A stretch of DNA of 64,000 nt from Salarchaeum sp. JOR-1 (GTDB lineage: Archaea > Halobacteriota > Halobacteria > Halobacteriales > Halobacteriaceae): assembly GCF_007833275.1 (NCBI RefSeq), contig NZ_CP042241.1, forward strand, positions 930,001 to 994,000, given 5' to 3'. The notes below the pieces were generated by a model. That model ran no database searches, had not been told where the DNA came from, and saw nothing but the letters and a program-made list of their open reading frames with translations. Numbering within the stretch: position 1 is the first letter of the stretch; the number at the start of each line of letters is the position of its first letter. A program made the translations under genes and the position numbers. This document shows positions 7,982-16,669 of this stretch, piece by piece.

Positions 7982-8751
7982 GACGTCTGACGCATGAACC
8001 GGTGGATCTCCTGCTGATACGCCCCGGGTTCGAGGTCTAGGTCAACATCTACGGACACGGTGATGGCGTCCGAGATCTCCTCCGTGACGGATCGTGCGAA
8101 GTTCTCTCCGACCCACGCGCCGCCGGCGACGACGCCGTAGTCGCCGTGATGCCAGACTGCGAGGTCGCCGCGAACGGTCAGCGTCTCCCCGTCGATGGTC
8201 ACCGTTTCGCTGTTCGTGACGGGGAACTCGAACGTCGGTATCTTGTAGGTCGCCTTGTACTCGGTGAGGCTTGCTGACTCTCCGGTCGCCACCTCGAACG
8301 ACCCTGTTCCGGTGCGTTCGACGTTCGACAGTCCAGCGTCGGTGAGGCGGTCGCGGAACTGCGCGCGCGCGCTCGCCTCAACCTCGGCCAGCACTTCCTG
8401 CTGACCGATACCGCCCGGGAGGTTCCCGATGTCCGGACTGAAGTCGATGCGGGTCGCGGAGAACAGCGCGAGCCGGCTCGTCACGCGGCCGAGCGTCGCC
8501 TCCTGGATTCGTTGATTGAGCGCGGCGTCCGTGTACGTCGTCGTGTAGCCCTTCGCGGTGAACGTCACGGGGCCGTAGGACTGTTCGATGAGCGTGCGTT
8601 CGCTCGAATCAGTCTGCTTCCAGCCGGCGTCCTGCATCTCTTGGGTCGGCACGTCCGGTGGTGAGACGGACGCTCGCGCCAGCGTCGAGCAGCCCGCGAG
8701 TCCGGCGAGCCCGAGTCCGGCGCTCGCTCCGAGTAGCGTTCGGCGGTTCAT
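7978..8751 (-). CDS. DUF6517-type lipoprotein
   Basis: A 257-residue secreted protein with a Tat-like, twin-arginine start (MNRRTLLGASAGLGLAGLAG) and a lipobox LAGC near residues 17-20, so the mature protein should be a membrane-anchored lipoprotein facing outside. The remaining sequence, with SRLALFSATRIDF near residues 92-104 and a beta-rich C-terminal half, resembles the haloarchaeal DUF6517 family (from memory). Function is unknown. It is the first gene of a three-gene overlapping set with the micro-ORF and the PIN-like gene. The start is ATG 8751, and 23 bases separate it from the wtpC stop. Confidence 0.82.
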   Translation of the reverse strand: MNRRTLLGASAGLGLAGLAGCSTLARASVSPPDVPTQEMQDAGWKQTDSSERTLIEQSYGPVTFTAKGYTTTYTDAALNQRIQEATLGRVTSRLALFSATRIDFSPDIGNLPGGIGQQEVLAEVEASARAQFRDRLTDAGLSNVERTGTGSFEVATGESASLTEYKATYKIPTFEFPVTNSETVTIDGETLTVRGDLAVWHHGDYGVVAGGAWVGENFARSVTEEISDAITVSVDVDLDLEPGAYQQEIHRFMRQTS

Positions 8752-8774
8752 ACCCGTGGTAGGGAGCCCATACC

Positions 8775-9725
8775 CTAAGTTCGTTCGACGGGGTGGAGCC
8801 GGTTCGCGGGAACGCCCACGGTGACCGTGTCGTTCTGGGGTGCGTGATCGGTGAGCGCGTCGAACTCGACGCCGTCGACGGCGAGGGTGACGCGGTGGGT
8901 GGCGTCCTCCCGGACGACTCGGACGACGTCGGCGGTAGCGTCGCCGCTGCCGAGCGTGACGTGTTCCGGGCGGAACGCGACGCGATCGGCGTCGGCGGTC
9001 TCGCAGCGGGCGGCGGGAATGATGGACGGAGGGACGCAGTTCGCGCCCGTGAATCGCGCGACGAACGGTGAGTCCGGCCGGTCGAAGACGTCCGCGACGC
9101 TTCCGACCTGTCGGACGCGGCCGTCGGCGATGACGGCGACCCTGTCGGCGAGCGCGCGAGCGGTCGTTCGGTCGTGAGTCACGTAGACCGCTGTCTCGCC
9201 GTCGAGGACGTCGAGGAGTTCGGCGCGGAGCTGGTCGCGGGTCGGGGCGTCGAGCGCCGAGAGGGGTTCGTCGAGGAGGAAGGCGTTCGGGCGGACGGCG
9301 AGCGCGCGCGCGAGCGCGACGCGTTGGCGCTCCCCGCCGGAGAGCGTCGTCACGGAGCGGTCGGCGAGGTCGCTGACGCCGAACTGCGCGAGGAGGTCGT
9401 CTGGGTCTCGGGCGTCGTCGTGGTACTCGGTTCCGAACGCGACGTTCTCTCGGGGCGTGAGGTGGGGGAAGAGCGCGTAGTTCTGGAAGACGAATCCGAA
9501 CCCGCGGTCTTCCGGCCGTCTGTCGGTCACGTCGGTGCCGCCGAGTTCGACGATGCCGTCGTGGTCGTGGAAGCCCGCGACCAGTTCGAGGAGGAGGGTC
9601 TTCCCGCTTCCCGACGGTCCCAGAAGGATGAGGGTTTCGCCGTCCGCGACGGCGAGGTCGGCGGCGACGTCGAACGCGGCGTCGGCGTCGCTGAACCGGG
9701 CGGAGACGTCGAAGTGGAGGGTCAT
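8775..9725 (-). CDS. wtpC: Tungstate/molybdate ABC transporter ATP-binding protein
   Basis: The cytoplasmic ATPase (316 residues) of an oxyanion importer. Seen are Walker A GPSGSGKT near residues 33-40, signature LSGGERQR near 125-132, Walker B FLLDEPLSALD near 145-155, H-loop VYVTHD and a C-terminal TOBE-like region (about 240-316) that usually senses the oxyanion. ATG 9725 was chosen because it overlaps the permease stop (ATGA), although an in-frame ATG lies at 9731. Neighbours wtpB and wtpA fix the substrate class as tungstate/molybdate. Confidence 0.93.
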   Translation of the reverse strand: MTLHFDVSARFSDADAAFDVAADLAVADGETLILLGPSGSGKTLLLELVAGFHDHDGIVELGGTDVTDRRPEDRGFGFVFQNYALFPHLTPRENVAFGTEYHDDARDPDDLLAQFGVSDLADRSVTTLSGGERQRVALARALAVRPNAFLLDEPLSALDAPTRDQLRAELLDVLDGETAVYVTHDRTTARALADRVAVIADGRVRQVGSVADVFDRPDSPFVARFTGANCVPPSIIPAARCETADADRVAFRPEHVTLGSGDATADVVRVVREDATHRVTLAVDGVEFDALTDHAPQNDTVTVGVPANRLHPVERT

Positions 9726-10954
9726 GGCCATCCTCCCTCGTCGTACGCGACGGTTCTGATGAGCACGAAGATGACGGCGACGAGCACGAGCAGCAACGCG
9801 GAGATGGCGCCGGAGTCCGCGAGTCCCTGCGAAGTGAACGTGTTGTAGATGAACACGGGGGCGTGCTGGCTGGTGACGTTCTCGCCGGCGGGCGGGTAGA
9901 AGAAGGAGACGTTGTAGGCGACGACGGCGACGGCGCCGAACTCGCTGACGGATCGCGCCCACGAGAGGACGCCGCCGGTGAGGACGCCGCGGGCCGCGAG
10001 CGGCGCTTCGACGCGCTTGAAGGTCTCCCAGCGGTTCGCGCCGAGGCTCCGGGCGGCCCGGGAGAGGCCGTCGTCGGTGGCTTCGAAGCCTTCGCGGGCG
10101 GCGTTCACGGCGAACGGCGCGCTGACGAACATCATCGCGAGCACCATGCCGGCGAGGCCGAGGTAGACGTTGAGGTCGGGGAAGGCGGCGCTCCGGCCGA
10201 ATGCGAAGAGGATGGCGAGGCCCGCGACGGAGTGGGGGACGACGAGGGGGAGGTCGACGAGGCTTTCGACGAGCGTGTGTCCGGGGAAGCCGCGTGAGAG
10301 GAGGTAGGCGAGCGGCACGCCGAGCGCGACGGTCGCGACGGCGGCGAGCAGCGGCGCGAAGATGGTGATGTAGAGCGAGCGCTGGACGGCGGGGTTCGTG
10401 GCTTTCTCGAAGACCAGTCCGGGGTCCTGGCGCGCGACGATCATGGTGAGTGGGAGGCCGAGCGCGACGAGGAGGCTGGCGCCGACGAGCGCGAAGAGCG
10501 TGTCGAACGCACCGGCTCCGGCGACGATGGCGAGCGCGGCGCCGAGCGCGACGAACCCGGCGGCGGCGAGGGCGTATCCGGCGAGCCCGAATCCGGCGAG
10601 GAACTCCCACGAGAGGGAGAGAACGGCGCCGACGAGTACGGCGAGCGCGAGGCCGAACAGGCCGCGGTCGCGGTCGCGGTCAGCGGTGAGGACGGCGGTG
10701 GCGAGGAGGACGATACCGCCGACGCCCGCGTAGAGGACTCCGTTCTCGCCGGTGGCTATCAGGAGGACGAAGGCCAGCGGGGGGACGGCGAACCCGGGGA
10801 GCGTGCCGAGCGCGAGCGCGCCCGCGGACAGCACCGCGAAGACGGCGTACGCGGTCGGGTGGCCGGTGCCGATGGCGACGGCGAACGCCGCGAGTTGTAC
10901 GACCACGCCCGTGAGGAGGAGTGGTCGCGTTCCGATGCGCGAGGTGAGGGTCAC
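9722..10954 (-). CDS. wtpB: Tungstate/molybdate ABC transporter permease
   Basis: A 410-residue membrane permease. The C-terminal half is the binding-protein-dependent transport domain with the EAA loop near residues 285-310 (EGFEATDDGLSRAARSLGA). The N-terminal 150 residues add about five extra hydrophobic segments, making it longer than the roughly 250 residues of typical WtpB/ModB; this extension occurs in some haloarchaeal homologues. Start is GTG 10954, three bases after the wtpA stop. It forms the channel with wtpC and receives substrate from wtpA. Confidence 0.92.
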   Translation of the reverse strand: MTLTSRIGTRPLLLTGVVVQLAAFAVAIGTGHPTAYAVFAVLSAGALALGTLPGFAVPPLAFVLLIATGENGVLYAGVGGIVLLATAVLTADRDRDRGLFGLALAVLVGAVLSLSWEFLAGFGLAGYALAAAGFVALGAALAIVAGAGAFDTLFALVGASLLVALGLPLTMIVARQDPGLVFEKATNPAVQRSLYITIFAPLLAAVATVALGVPLAYLLSRGFPGHTLVESLVDLPLVVPHSVAGLAILFAFGRSAAFPDLNVYLGLAGMVLAMMFVSAPFAVNAAREGFEATDDGLSRAARSLGANRWETFKRVEAPLAARGVLTGGVLSWARSVSEFGAVAVVAYNVSFFYPPAGENVTSQHAPVFIYNTFTSQGLADSGAISALLLVLVAVIFVLIRTVAYDEGGWP

Positions 10955-10957
10955 GCC

Positions 10958-11977
10958 TCAGAGTTCCAGGGGGCCGAGGGTCTGTTTTGCGGTCGCGTGC
11001 TGCATCACCGTCTCGGGGACGTCGCTCTCGTGGGCGGCCGGAACGACCATCGGGGCGACTGGCTGGAAGCCGTTTTCGGCCATGATCTGTTGGCCGGGGT
11101 CGGTCGCCATGAACTCCACCCAGGTCGCGCCGGCTTCGGGGTTCTTCCCCGTCGAGGGGACGGTGATGCCGTACGCGATGGGTGCGCCCGTGTACGTGTT
11201 CCCGCCGGCGTTCACTTCGGCGTTCGCGTAGTGTTCGGCGTACGTCTGCGTGGCTTTCGAGAGGTCGACGTGCGGCTGGAGGTCGACGGTCTTGACGTCG
11301 TGGCTCGCGCCCGCGGACTGGTACTCCCAGGCGTAGTCGAGCTTTCCGGACTGGAGTTGCTGGAGGAGTGCGGACTCCGTGGCACCGCCGACGACGGCGT
11401 TGTCCTTCAACTTCTGGGCCTGGGAGTCGCCGTACAGTTTGGTTCCGTCGAGTTCGATGGCGCCGAGTTCCATCGCCATCACGGATCGATAGCCGTTCGG
11501 GTCGGCGGCGGGATCAGAGTGTGCGACGCTGACGTCGTCGCGCGCGAGTACGTCGTACCACGTGTCCGGGCCGAACTCGTCGGCGTATTTCGACTGGTCG
11601 GTGTACGCGACGGTCATCGCGTTCGTCGCGAAGATGCCGTACCAGGAGCTGTATTCGGGGAGTACCATGTCGCGGATGAGTCGGAAGTCGGAGACGCCGA
11701 GGGCGTCCGCGGGCTTGTGTGGTTCCGACGTGACTTTCTTCGTCGACTTCACGGAGCCCGCGCCCGCCCGGGTTATCGCGATGTCGTGGGACTTCTCGAA
11801 CTGTTCTTCGGCGTCGCTCCAGGGGGCGCCGAGACTGCCGGCGTGGAAGACCGTCGCCGTCGGTGTGCTCCCGTCGTTGGTTCCCGTAAGGCTCGCACAG
11901 CCGGCGAGCCCGGTGAGGGCAGCCGCGCCGGTTCCAGCGAGGAACCCACGGCGCGTTCGTTGTTTCGTCATAGACAT
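10958..11977 (-). CDS. wtpA: Tungstate/molybdate-binding lipoprotein
   Basis: The extracellular substrate-binding protein (339 residues). It has a twin-arginine signal (RTRRGFLAGTGAAALTGLAGC) with a lipobox LAGC near residues 24-27, so it is likely Tat-exported and lipid-anchored. HAGSLGAPW near 43-51, KPADALGVSDF and PEYSSWYGIFATN are WtpA rather than ModA patterns. Two in-frame ATGs (11977, 11971) are possible; 11977 is used because a TATA-like TTATGT lies about 25 bases upstream, as expected for a leaderless mRNA. It is the first gene of the wtpA-wtpB-wtpC operon. Confidence 0.92.
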   Translation of the reverse strand: MSMTKQRTRRGFLAGTGAAALTGLAGCASLTGTNDGSTPTATVFHAGSLGAPWSDAEEQFEKSHDIAITRAGAGSVKSTKKVTSEPHKPADALGVSDFRLIRDMVLPEYSSWYGIFATNAMTVAYTDQSKYADEFGPDTWYDVLARDDVSVAHSDPAADPNGYRSVMAMELGAIELDGTKLYGDSQAQKLKDNAVVGGATESALLQQLQSGKLDYAWEYQSAGASHDVKTVDLQPHVDLSKATQTYAEHYANAEVNAGGNTYTGAPIAYGITVPSTGKNPEAGATWVEFMATDPGQQIMAENGFQPVAPMVVPAAHESDVPETVMQHATAKQTLGPLEL

Positions 11978-12035
11978 AACGATCGTGCGGTGGCGTCGAC
12001 ATAACTGTTTTCCTCCCCGCTGTCGAACGAATCGT
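11973..12035. promoter_or_regulatory. Shared divergent promoter wtpA / ModE-type regulator
   Basis: Only 58 bases separate the two start codons. The octamer GACATAAC occurs twice, at 11973-11980 and 11998-12005, 25 bases apart in the same orientation; on the reverse strand these read GTTATGTC and could include the wtpA TATA element or a regulator site. The layout suggests that the regulator controls the transporter and itself. Binding is not demonstrated. Confidence 0.4.
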
Positions 12036-12719
12036 ATGGACGCCGGGTTCGACGCACGCCTCACCGCGGGCGATGTCGCGTTCGACGAGCGGGACGCCGC
12101 GCTGTTGCGCGCCGTCGACGCCGAGGGGTCGCTGAACGCCGCCGCGGACGGCCTGAACCGGTCGTATTCTCGCGCACACGCCCGGCTCACGGATCTCGAA
12201 GACGCGTTCGGGCCGCTCGTCGACCGCCAGCGCGGCGGCTCCGGCGGCGGCGGGAGCGCGCTCACGGAGAACGCGGCGGACGTGCTCGCCCGCTTCGACC
12301 GCCTCCGAACCGGCTACGCAGGTATCGCAGAAACTACCGAAGCGGTCTTCGACGGCGAGGTCGCGTCCCGGAACGGCGAACTCGCGACCGTCGACACCGC
12401 GGCGGGACGCCTCAGCGCGCTCGTCCCGCCGGACGCCTCGTCGGTCTCCGTCGCGGTGCGCGCGGACGCCGTCACCCTCCACGACCCCGCGGACTCCCCG
12501 GAACCGGACGCCACCAGCGCCCGCAACCGATTCTCCGGCACGGTCACCGCGGTTGAACGCGGCGACGCCGTCTCCCGGGTCACGATCGACGTGAACGCGG
12601 CGACGCCGCTCTACGCCTTGCTCACCAACGACAGCGTCGAACGCCTCGCGCTCGCCGCGGACGCCGCCGTCGTCGCGTCGTTCAAGGCGACCGCGACCCG
12701 CGCCACCCCCCGTCGATAG
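12036..12719 (+). CDS. ModE-type transcription regulator (HTH + TOBE)
   Basis: A 227-residue regulator. Residues 18-90 are a LysR/ModE-like winged helix (DAALLRAVDAEGSLNAAADG, then RSYSRAHARLTDLE); residues 100-225 contain a TOBE-like half (FSGTVTAVERGDAVSRVTIDV near 168-188) that in ModE binds molybdate or tungstate. The glycine-serine run RGGSGGGGSAL in the middle is a flexible wing or linker. It is divergent from wtpABC, the classic place for the repressor of that operon. Start ATG 12036 is set by frame and promoter distance. Confidence 0.88.
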   Translation: MDAGFDARLTAGDVAFDERDAALLRAVDAEGSLNAAADGLNRSYSRAHARLTDLEDAFGPLVDRQRGGSGGGGSALTENAADVLARFDRLRTGYAGIAETTEAVFDGEVASRNGELATVDTAAGRLSALVPPDASSVSVAVRADAVTLHDPADSPEPDATSARNRFSGTVTAVERGDAVSRVTIDVNAATPLYALLTNDSVERLALAADAAVVASFKATATRATPRR

Positions 12720-12763
12720 CCGCTGTCGCAACCGTCATACGCCTCGCTGGAATAGCCGAGAGC

Positions 12764-13924
12764 GTGTCGGATACGCGCGTTCCCTGGACGTCCCCGCAGT
12801 TCCAGGTCATCGTCCTGAGTTCGCTCATGGGCGTGATGGGCGTCTCGCTCATCAGTCCCGCCCTTCCGACGGTCCGCGAGGCGCTCGCTATCACGGACGG
12901 ACAGGCGGCGCTCCTCGTCACCGCGTTCACGGTACCCGGTATCGTGCTCGCCCCGCTCGTGGGCGTGTTCGCGGATCGGTACGGCCGGCGCGCGGTGCTC
13001 GTGCCGTGCCTGATCGGCTACGGCGTGTCGGGCGCGGCGGTCGCGCTCACCACGGACTTCACGGTGATTCTCGGCCTGCGCGTCCTGCAGGGCGTAGCGG
13101 GGAGCGCGCTCGTCACGCTCGCGGTGACGCTCATCGGCGACCTCTACGACGCCGGCCAGCGCAACCACCTGATGGGCGTGAACGGCGCGGCCATCTCGGT
13201 CGGGACGGCGTCCTACCCGCTCGTCGGCGGCGCGCTCGCGAGCGTGTCGTGGCGGGCGCCCTTCCTCCTCTACATCGTCGGCGTCCCCGTCGGTCTCGTC
13301 GCGTACCGGTCGCTCGACGACGGCGACGGCCGCGCGCACGGCCTCGACTACTTCCGGAACGCCCTCGCCGCCGTTCCGACCCGGCGAACGGCCGCGCTCT
13401 ACGCGACGTACGTCGCGGCGTTCGTCGTGCTGTACGGCACGCTCATCACGGCGGTGCCGTTCCTCCTGCACGAGGCGTACGGACTGGGGTCGTTCGGGAC
13501 GGGACTCGTGCTCACGTCGGCGTCGGCGATGACGGCGGTGACGGCGAGCCAGAACGGCCGGCTCTCGGGGCTCGCGAGCAACGACCGCCTCGTCGCGCTC
13601 GGGTTCGTGGGGTACGGCGTCGGACTCGTCGGCGCGTACTTCGCGGGGAGTCCGGTGGCGTTTGCCGTCGCGATACTCGCCTTCGGCGCGGGCCAGGGCG
13701 TCGTTCAGCCGAGCATCGACACGGCGACGAGCAGCCTCGTGTCGGCGGAGTTCCGCGGCGGCGTGATGAGCTTCCGCACTACGGCGATTCGGACGGGACA
13801 GACGCTCGGCCCGCCGCTCGCCACGGCGGCGGACGCGGTCATCGGCTACCGGGCGTTCCTGCTCGCGGTCGGCGTCGTCGCGCTCGCCGCCGGGGCGGTC
13901 GCGGCCGTTCTCGTGGCGGAGTGA
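12764..13924 (+). CDS. MFS transporter (drug/proton antiporter-like)
   Basis: A 386-residue major facilitator with twelve predicted hydrophobic segments. The GVFADRYGRR motif near residues 67-76 is motif A of the family, and the N-terminal SLMGVMGVSLISPALP resembles the DHA1 drug-resistance branch (bicyclomycin/tetracycline type). Start is GTG 12764, 44 bases after the ModE-type gene. The substrate is unknown; polyspecific drug or metabolite export is a guess from the branch. Confidence 0.9.
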   Translation: MSDTRVPWTSPQFQVIVLSSLMGVMGVSLISPALPTVREALAITDGQAALLVTAFTVPGIVLAPLVGVFADRYGRRAVLVPCLIGYGVSGAAVALTTDFTVILGLRVLQGVAGSALVTLAVTLIGDLYDAGQRNHLMGVNGAAISVGTASYPLVGGALASVSWRAPFLLYIVGVPVGLVAYRSLDDGDGRAHGLDYFRNALAAVPTRRTAALYATYVAAFVVLYGTLITAVPFLLHEAYGLGSFGTGLVLTSASAMTAVTASQNGRLSGLASNDRLVALGFVGYGVGLVGAYFAGSPVAFAVAILAFGAGQGVVQPSIDTATSSLVSAEFRGGVMSFRTTAIRTGQTLGPPLATAADAVIGYRAFLLAVGVVALAAGAVAAVLVAE

Positions 13925-13954
13925 GTGCGCCCGTGAGCGACGGCGTCCACCTCG

Positions 13955-14458
13955 GTGTGGTATGCCGTGCCGGTGCGTTCAGGCGGGTTGACCGTGTCGC
14001 TCGGCGAGGACGCCCGCGACGCGCTCGACACCCTCACGAGCGAGACCGACCGTTCACGGGGCGAGCTGGTGCGGCGGGCGCTGACGTTCTACGCCGCGAA
14101 CTACGAGGCGGCGAGCACGGACCGCTCGACATCGACTTCCGCCACTGCTTTCTCGACCACGTGACGGACGAGCGCGTCGCCGACGCCGGAGTTCGTCGCC
14201 GACGCCGACCAGGTCTCGGACTACCACGCCCAGGCGTACGTCGACCGGTTCGACTCGCTGGACGAACGCCGGGAGTGGCTGTCGCCCTGCGGATTCCTGA
14301 CGGTTCGCCGAACCACGGAGAACACCTACCACCTCGTCTTCCCGTCGGCGGACATCCGGTGGTTCATGGCGCGGTTCATCGAGCGGCGCGTCGAACCGCT
14401 CCCGTTCGACGTGACCCTCAATCCGGGCGTCGCGAAGGCTCCCCGCGTCGAGGAGTAG
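13955..14458 (+). pseudogene. Frameshifted ribbon-helix-helix (CopG-type) regulator
   Basis: The intact start reads VRSGGLTVSLGEDARDALDT and SRGELVRRALTFYAANYEAA, a CopG-like DNA-binding domain. After about 14125 the coherent protein continues in another frame (LDIDFRHCFLDHVTDERVAD, 14125-14184) and then returns to the first frame (TPEFVADADQVSDYHAQAY to the TAG at 14456-14458). The first frame is stopped by a TGA ending at 14164. Two indels, or one deletion plus one indel, explain this. The gene is probably non-functional unless the sequence is in error. It stands upstream of hyuA. Confidence 0.7.
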
Positions 14459-14611
14459 GGTGAACGTTCGGTCACTATCCGCCCTGCCGTCTTTCTTTTC
14501 TCACCGTCCCACGGCTGTTTCGTACTAACTCGAACTCGGTCACGCGCGATATCCGTGACGCGTGCGCTCTTCACAAGTACCACTAAGTGGGCGCTTTGGA
14601 ATTGACATACT
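14459..14611. promoter_or_regulatory. hyuA upstream region with inverted repeat
   Basis: This 153-base gap holds an inverted repeat, GTCACG at 14540-14545 and CGTGAC at 14554-14559, about 55 bases before the hyuA GTG, and a short CCACTAAGTGG near 14580-14590. Both could be operator-like. No clear TATA box was picked. Regulation is an inference. Confidence 0.3.
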
Positions 14612-16669
14612 GTGTCACACAACGACGACGTCCGGGTCGGCGTCGACATCGGCGGTACGTTCACCGACATCGTCAGCCTCCGCGACGGCGACGTGCACGT
14701 CACGAAGACGCCGTCGACGCCGAGCGACCCCGAGGAGGGCGTCGTGAACGGCCTGGAGAAGAGTTCCGCGGACGCGGGATTCGGGTTCGACGACGTGGGC
14801 TTTCTCAGCCACGGCACGACGGTGGCGACGAACGCCGTCCTCGAAGGCACGTGGGCGGACACCGCGCTCGTCACCACCGAGGGGTTCCGCGACGTGCTCG
14901 AAATCGGTCGGCAGGATCGCCCCGACATCTACGATTTCGACGTGGAGAAACCCGAACCGATCGTCCCCCGCGACCGGCGGTTCGGGGTGCCGGAGCGCCT
15001 CGACGAACGCGGGAACGCGCTCCGGGAGCTGGACGAGGACGCCGTTCGCGACCTCGCGCGCACGCTCGACGACCGCGGCGTCGACTCCGTCGCGGTCTCG
15101 CTGTTGTTCGCGTTCGAGGACGACAGCCACGAGCGCCGCGTCGCCGAGATTCTGGACGAGGAACTGGACGCATCGCTCTCGCTGTCGAGCGACGTGCTCC
15201 CGGAGATCCGGGAGTACGAGCGCACGCTCACCACGTCGCTGAACGCCGCGCTGAAGCCTGTGATGGACGACTACATCGGGAACCTCGAAGGCCACGTCCG
15301 CGACCACGACATCGGCGCGGAACTGAAAATCATGCAGTCGAACGGCGGCCTCATCACGGCGGACGCCGCCCGTACCCGCCCCGTCAACACTCTGCTCTCC
15401 GGCCCCGCCGGGGGCGTGCAGGGCGCGACGTACGTCGCGGAGCGCGCGGGCGTCGAGGACGTCATCACGATGGACATGGGCGGAACCTCCTGTGACGTGT
15501 CGCTCGTCGAGGGCGGCGACCCGCTCGTCTCGACGGACGTGCAGGTCGGGGACTACACGGTCGGCGTCCCGATGATCGACATCCACACCGTCGGCTCCGG
15601 CGGCGGCTCCATCGCGTGGGTGGACACCGGCGGCGCGCTCCGCGTCGGCCCCCGGTCGGCGGGCGCGAACCCCGGCCCGATCTCGTACGGCCGCGGCGGC
15701 ACGCAGCCGACGACCACGGACGCCCACCTTCTGCTCGGCAGGCTCGACCCCGACCGCTTCCTCTCCGGCGAACTCGACGTGGCGGTCGCGGACGTGGAAC
15801 GCGCGTTCGAGTCGGAACTCGGCGACGAACTCGGAATGAGCCCAGAGGAGGCCGCGCAGGGCGTTCTCGACGTGGCGAACGCGAACATGGCGCGCGCGCT
15901 CCGCGTGGTGTCCGTCGAGCGCGGCTACGACCCCCGGGAGTTCGCGCTCGTCGCGTTCGGCGGCGCGGGCCCCCTGCACGCGTGCGGCCTCGCCGAGGAA
16001 CTCGACATCCCGAAGGTCATCGTCCCGCAGACCGCGGGCGTGCTGTCCGCGCTCGGGCTCCTCATCAGCGACGTGCTCTACGACTACAGCGTCTCGCGCG
16101 TCCGCGAGTGGAGCGAGGTCACGCCCGCGACCGTGCGCGACGCGCTCGCCGACCTGCACGCGGAGGGCGAGGAACGCCTCGCGAACGAGAACATCCCGGA
16201 GTCGGGTCGCGTGTACGAGCGCACGGCCGACCTCCGGTACGTCGGGCAGTCGTTCGAGATTTCGGTGCCGCTCCCCGAGGGCGACCTCGACGCGGACGCG
16301 CTCGCCGCCGTCGAACGCGAGTTCCACGAGCGCCACGAGCGCCGGTACGGCCACGCCGACCCCGCGGAACCCGTGGAGCTCGTGACGCTCCGGCTGCGGG
16401 CGCGTGGTCTCGTGGAGACGCCCGACCTCGCCGCGCCGAACACGGACGGCAGCGTCGAGGACGCGATTCGCGAAGTCCGGGACGTGACGTACGACGGCAC
16501 GGTCTACGATACCACCGTCTACGACCGCACGCGGCTGCCGACGGACGCGACGTTCGACGGCCCCGCGGTCGTCGAGGGCCCCGCGTCCACCGTCGTCGTC
16601 CATCCCGGACAGACTGTCTCCGTCGACGCCGACGCGAACCTGGTCGTGGAGACCGGGGGTGACGCCTGA
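14612..16669 (+). CDS. hyuA: Hydantoinase/oxoprolinase subunit A
   Basis: A 685-residue ATP-dependent amidohydrolase subunit, family of N-methylhydantoinase and 5-oxoprolinase. The phosphate-binding GVDIGGTFTDIVSL at residues 9-22 and the central TMDMGGTSCDVSLV near 288-301 are ASKHA-type nucleotide-binding motifs. With HyuB it hydrolyses a cyclic amide such as a hydantoin or 5-oxoproline; the exact substrate cannot be read from sequence. Start is GTG 14612. The TGA overlaps the hyuB ATG by one base, so the subunits are co-translated. Confidence 0.93.
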   Translation: MSHNDDVRVGVDIGGTFTDIVSLRDGDVHVTKTPSTPSDPEEGVVNGLEKSSADAGFGFDDVGFLSHGTTVATNAVLEGTWADTALVTTEGFRDVLEIGRQDRPDIYDFDVEKPEPIVPRDRRFGVPERLDERGNALRELDEDAVRDLARTLDDRGVDSVAVSLLFAFEDDSHERRVAEILDEELDASLSLSSDVLPEIREYERTLTTSLNAALKPVMDDYIGNLEGHVRDHDIGAELKIMQSNGGLITADAARTRPVNTLLSGPAGGVQGATYVAERAGVEDVITMDMGGTSCDVSLVEGGDPLVSTDVQVGDYTVGVPMIDIHTVGSGGGSIAWVDTGGALRVGPRSAGANPGPISYGRGGTQPTTTDAHLLLGRLDPDRFLSGELDVAVADVERAFESELGDELGMSPEEAAQGVLDVANANMARALRVVSVERGYDPREFALVAFGGAGPLHACGLAEELDIPKVIVPQTAGVLSALGLLISDVLYDYSVSRVREWSEVTPATVRDALADLHAEGEERLANENIPESGRVYERTADLRYVGQSFEISVPLPEGDLDADALAAVEREFHERHERRYGHADPAEPVELVTLRLRARGLVETPDLAAPNTDGSVEDAIREVRDVTYDGTVYDTTVYDRTRLPTDATFDGPAVVEGPASTVVVHPGQTVSVDADANLVVETGGDA

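Noticed and set aside
14615-16603. 662-residue leftward open frame antisense to hyuA
   Set aside because: It has no domain match and mirrors hyuA codon positions.
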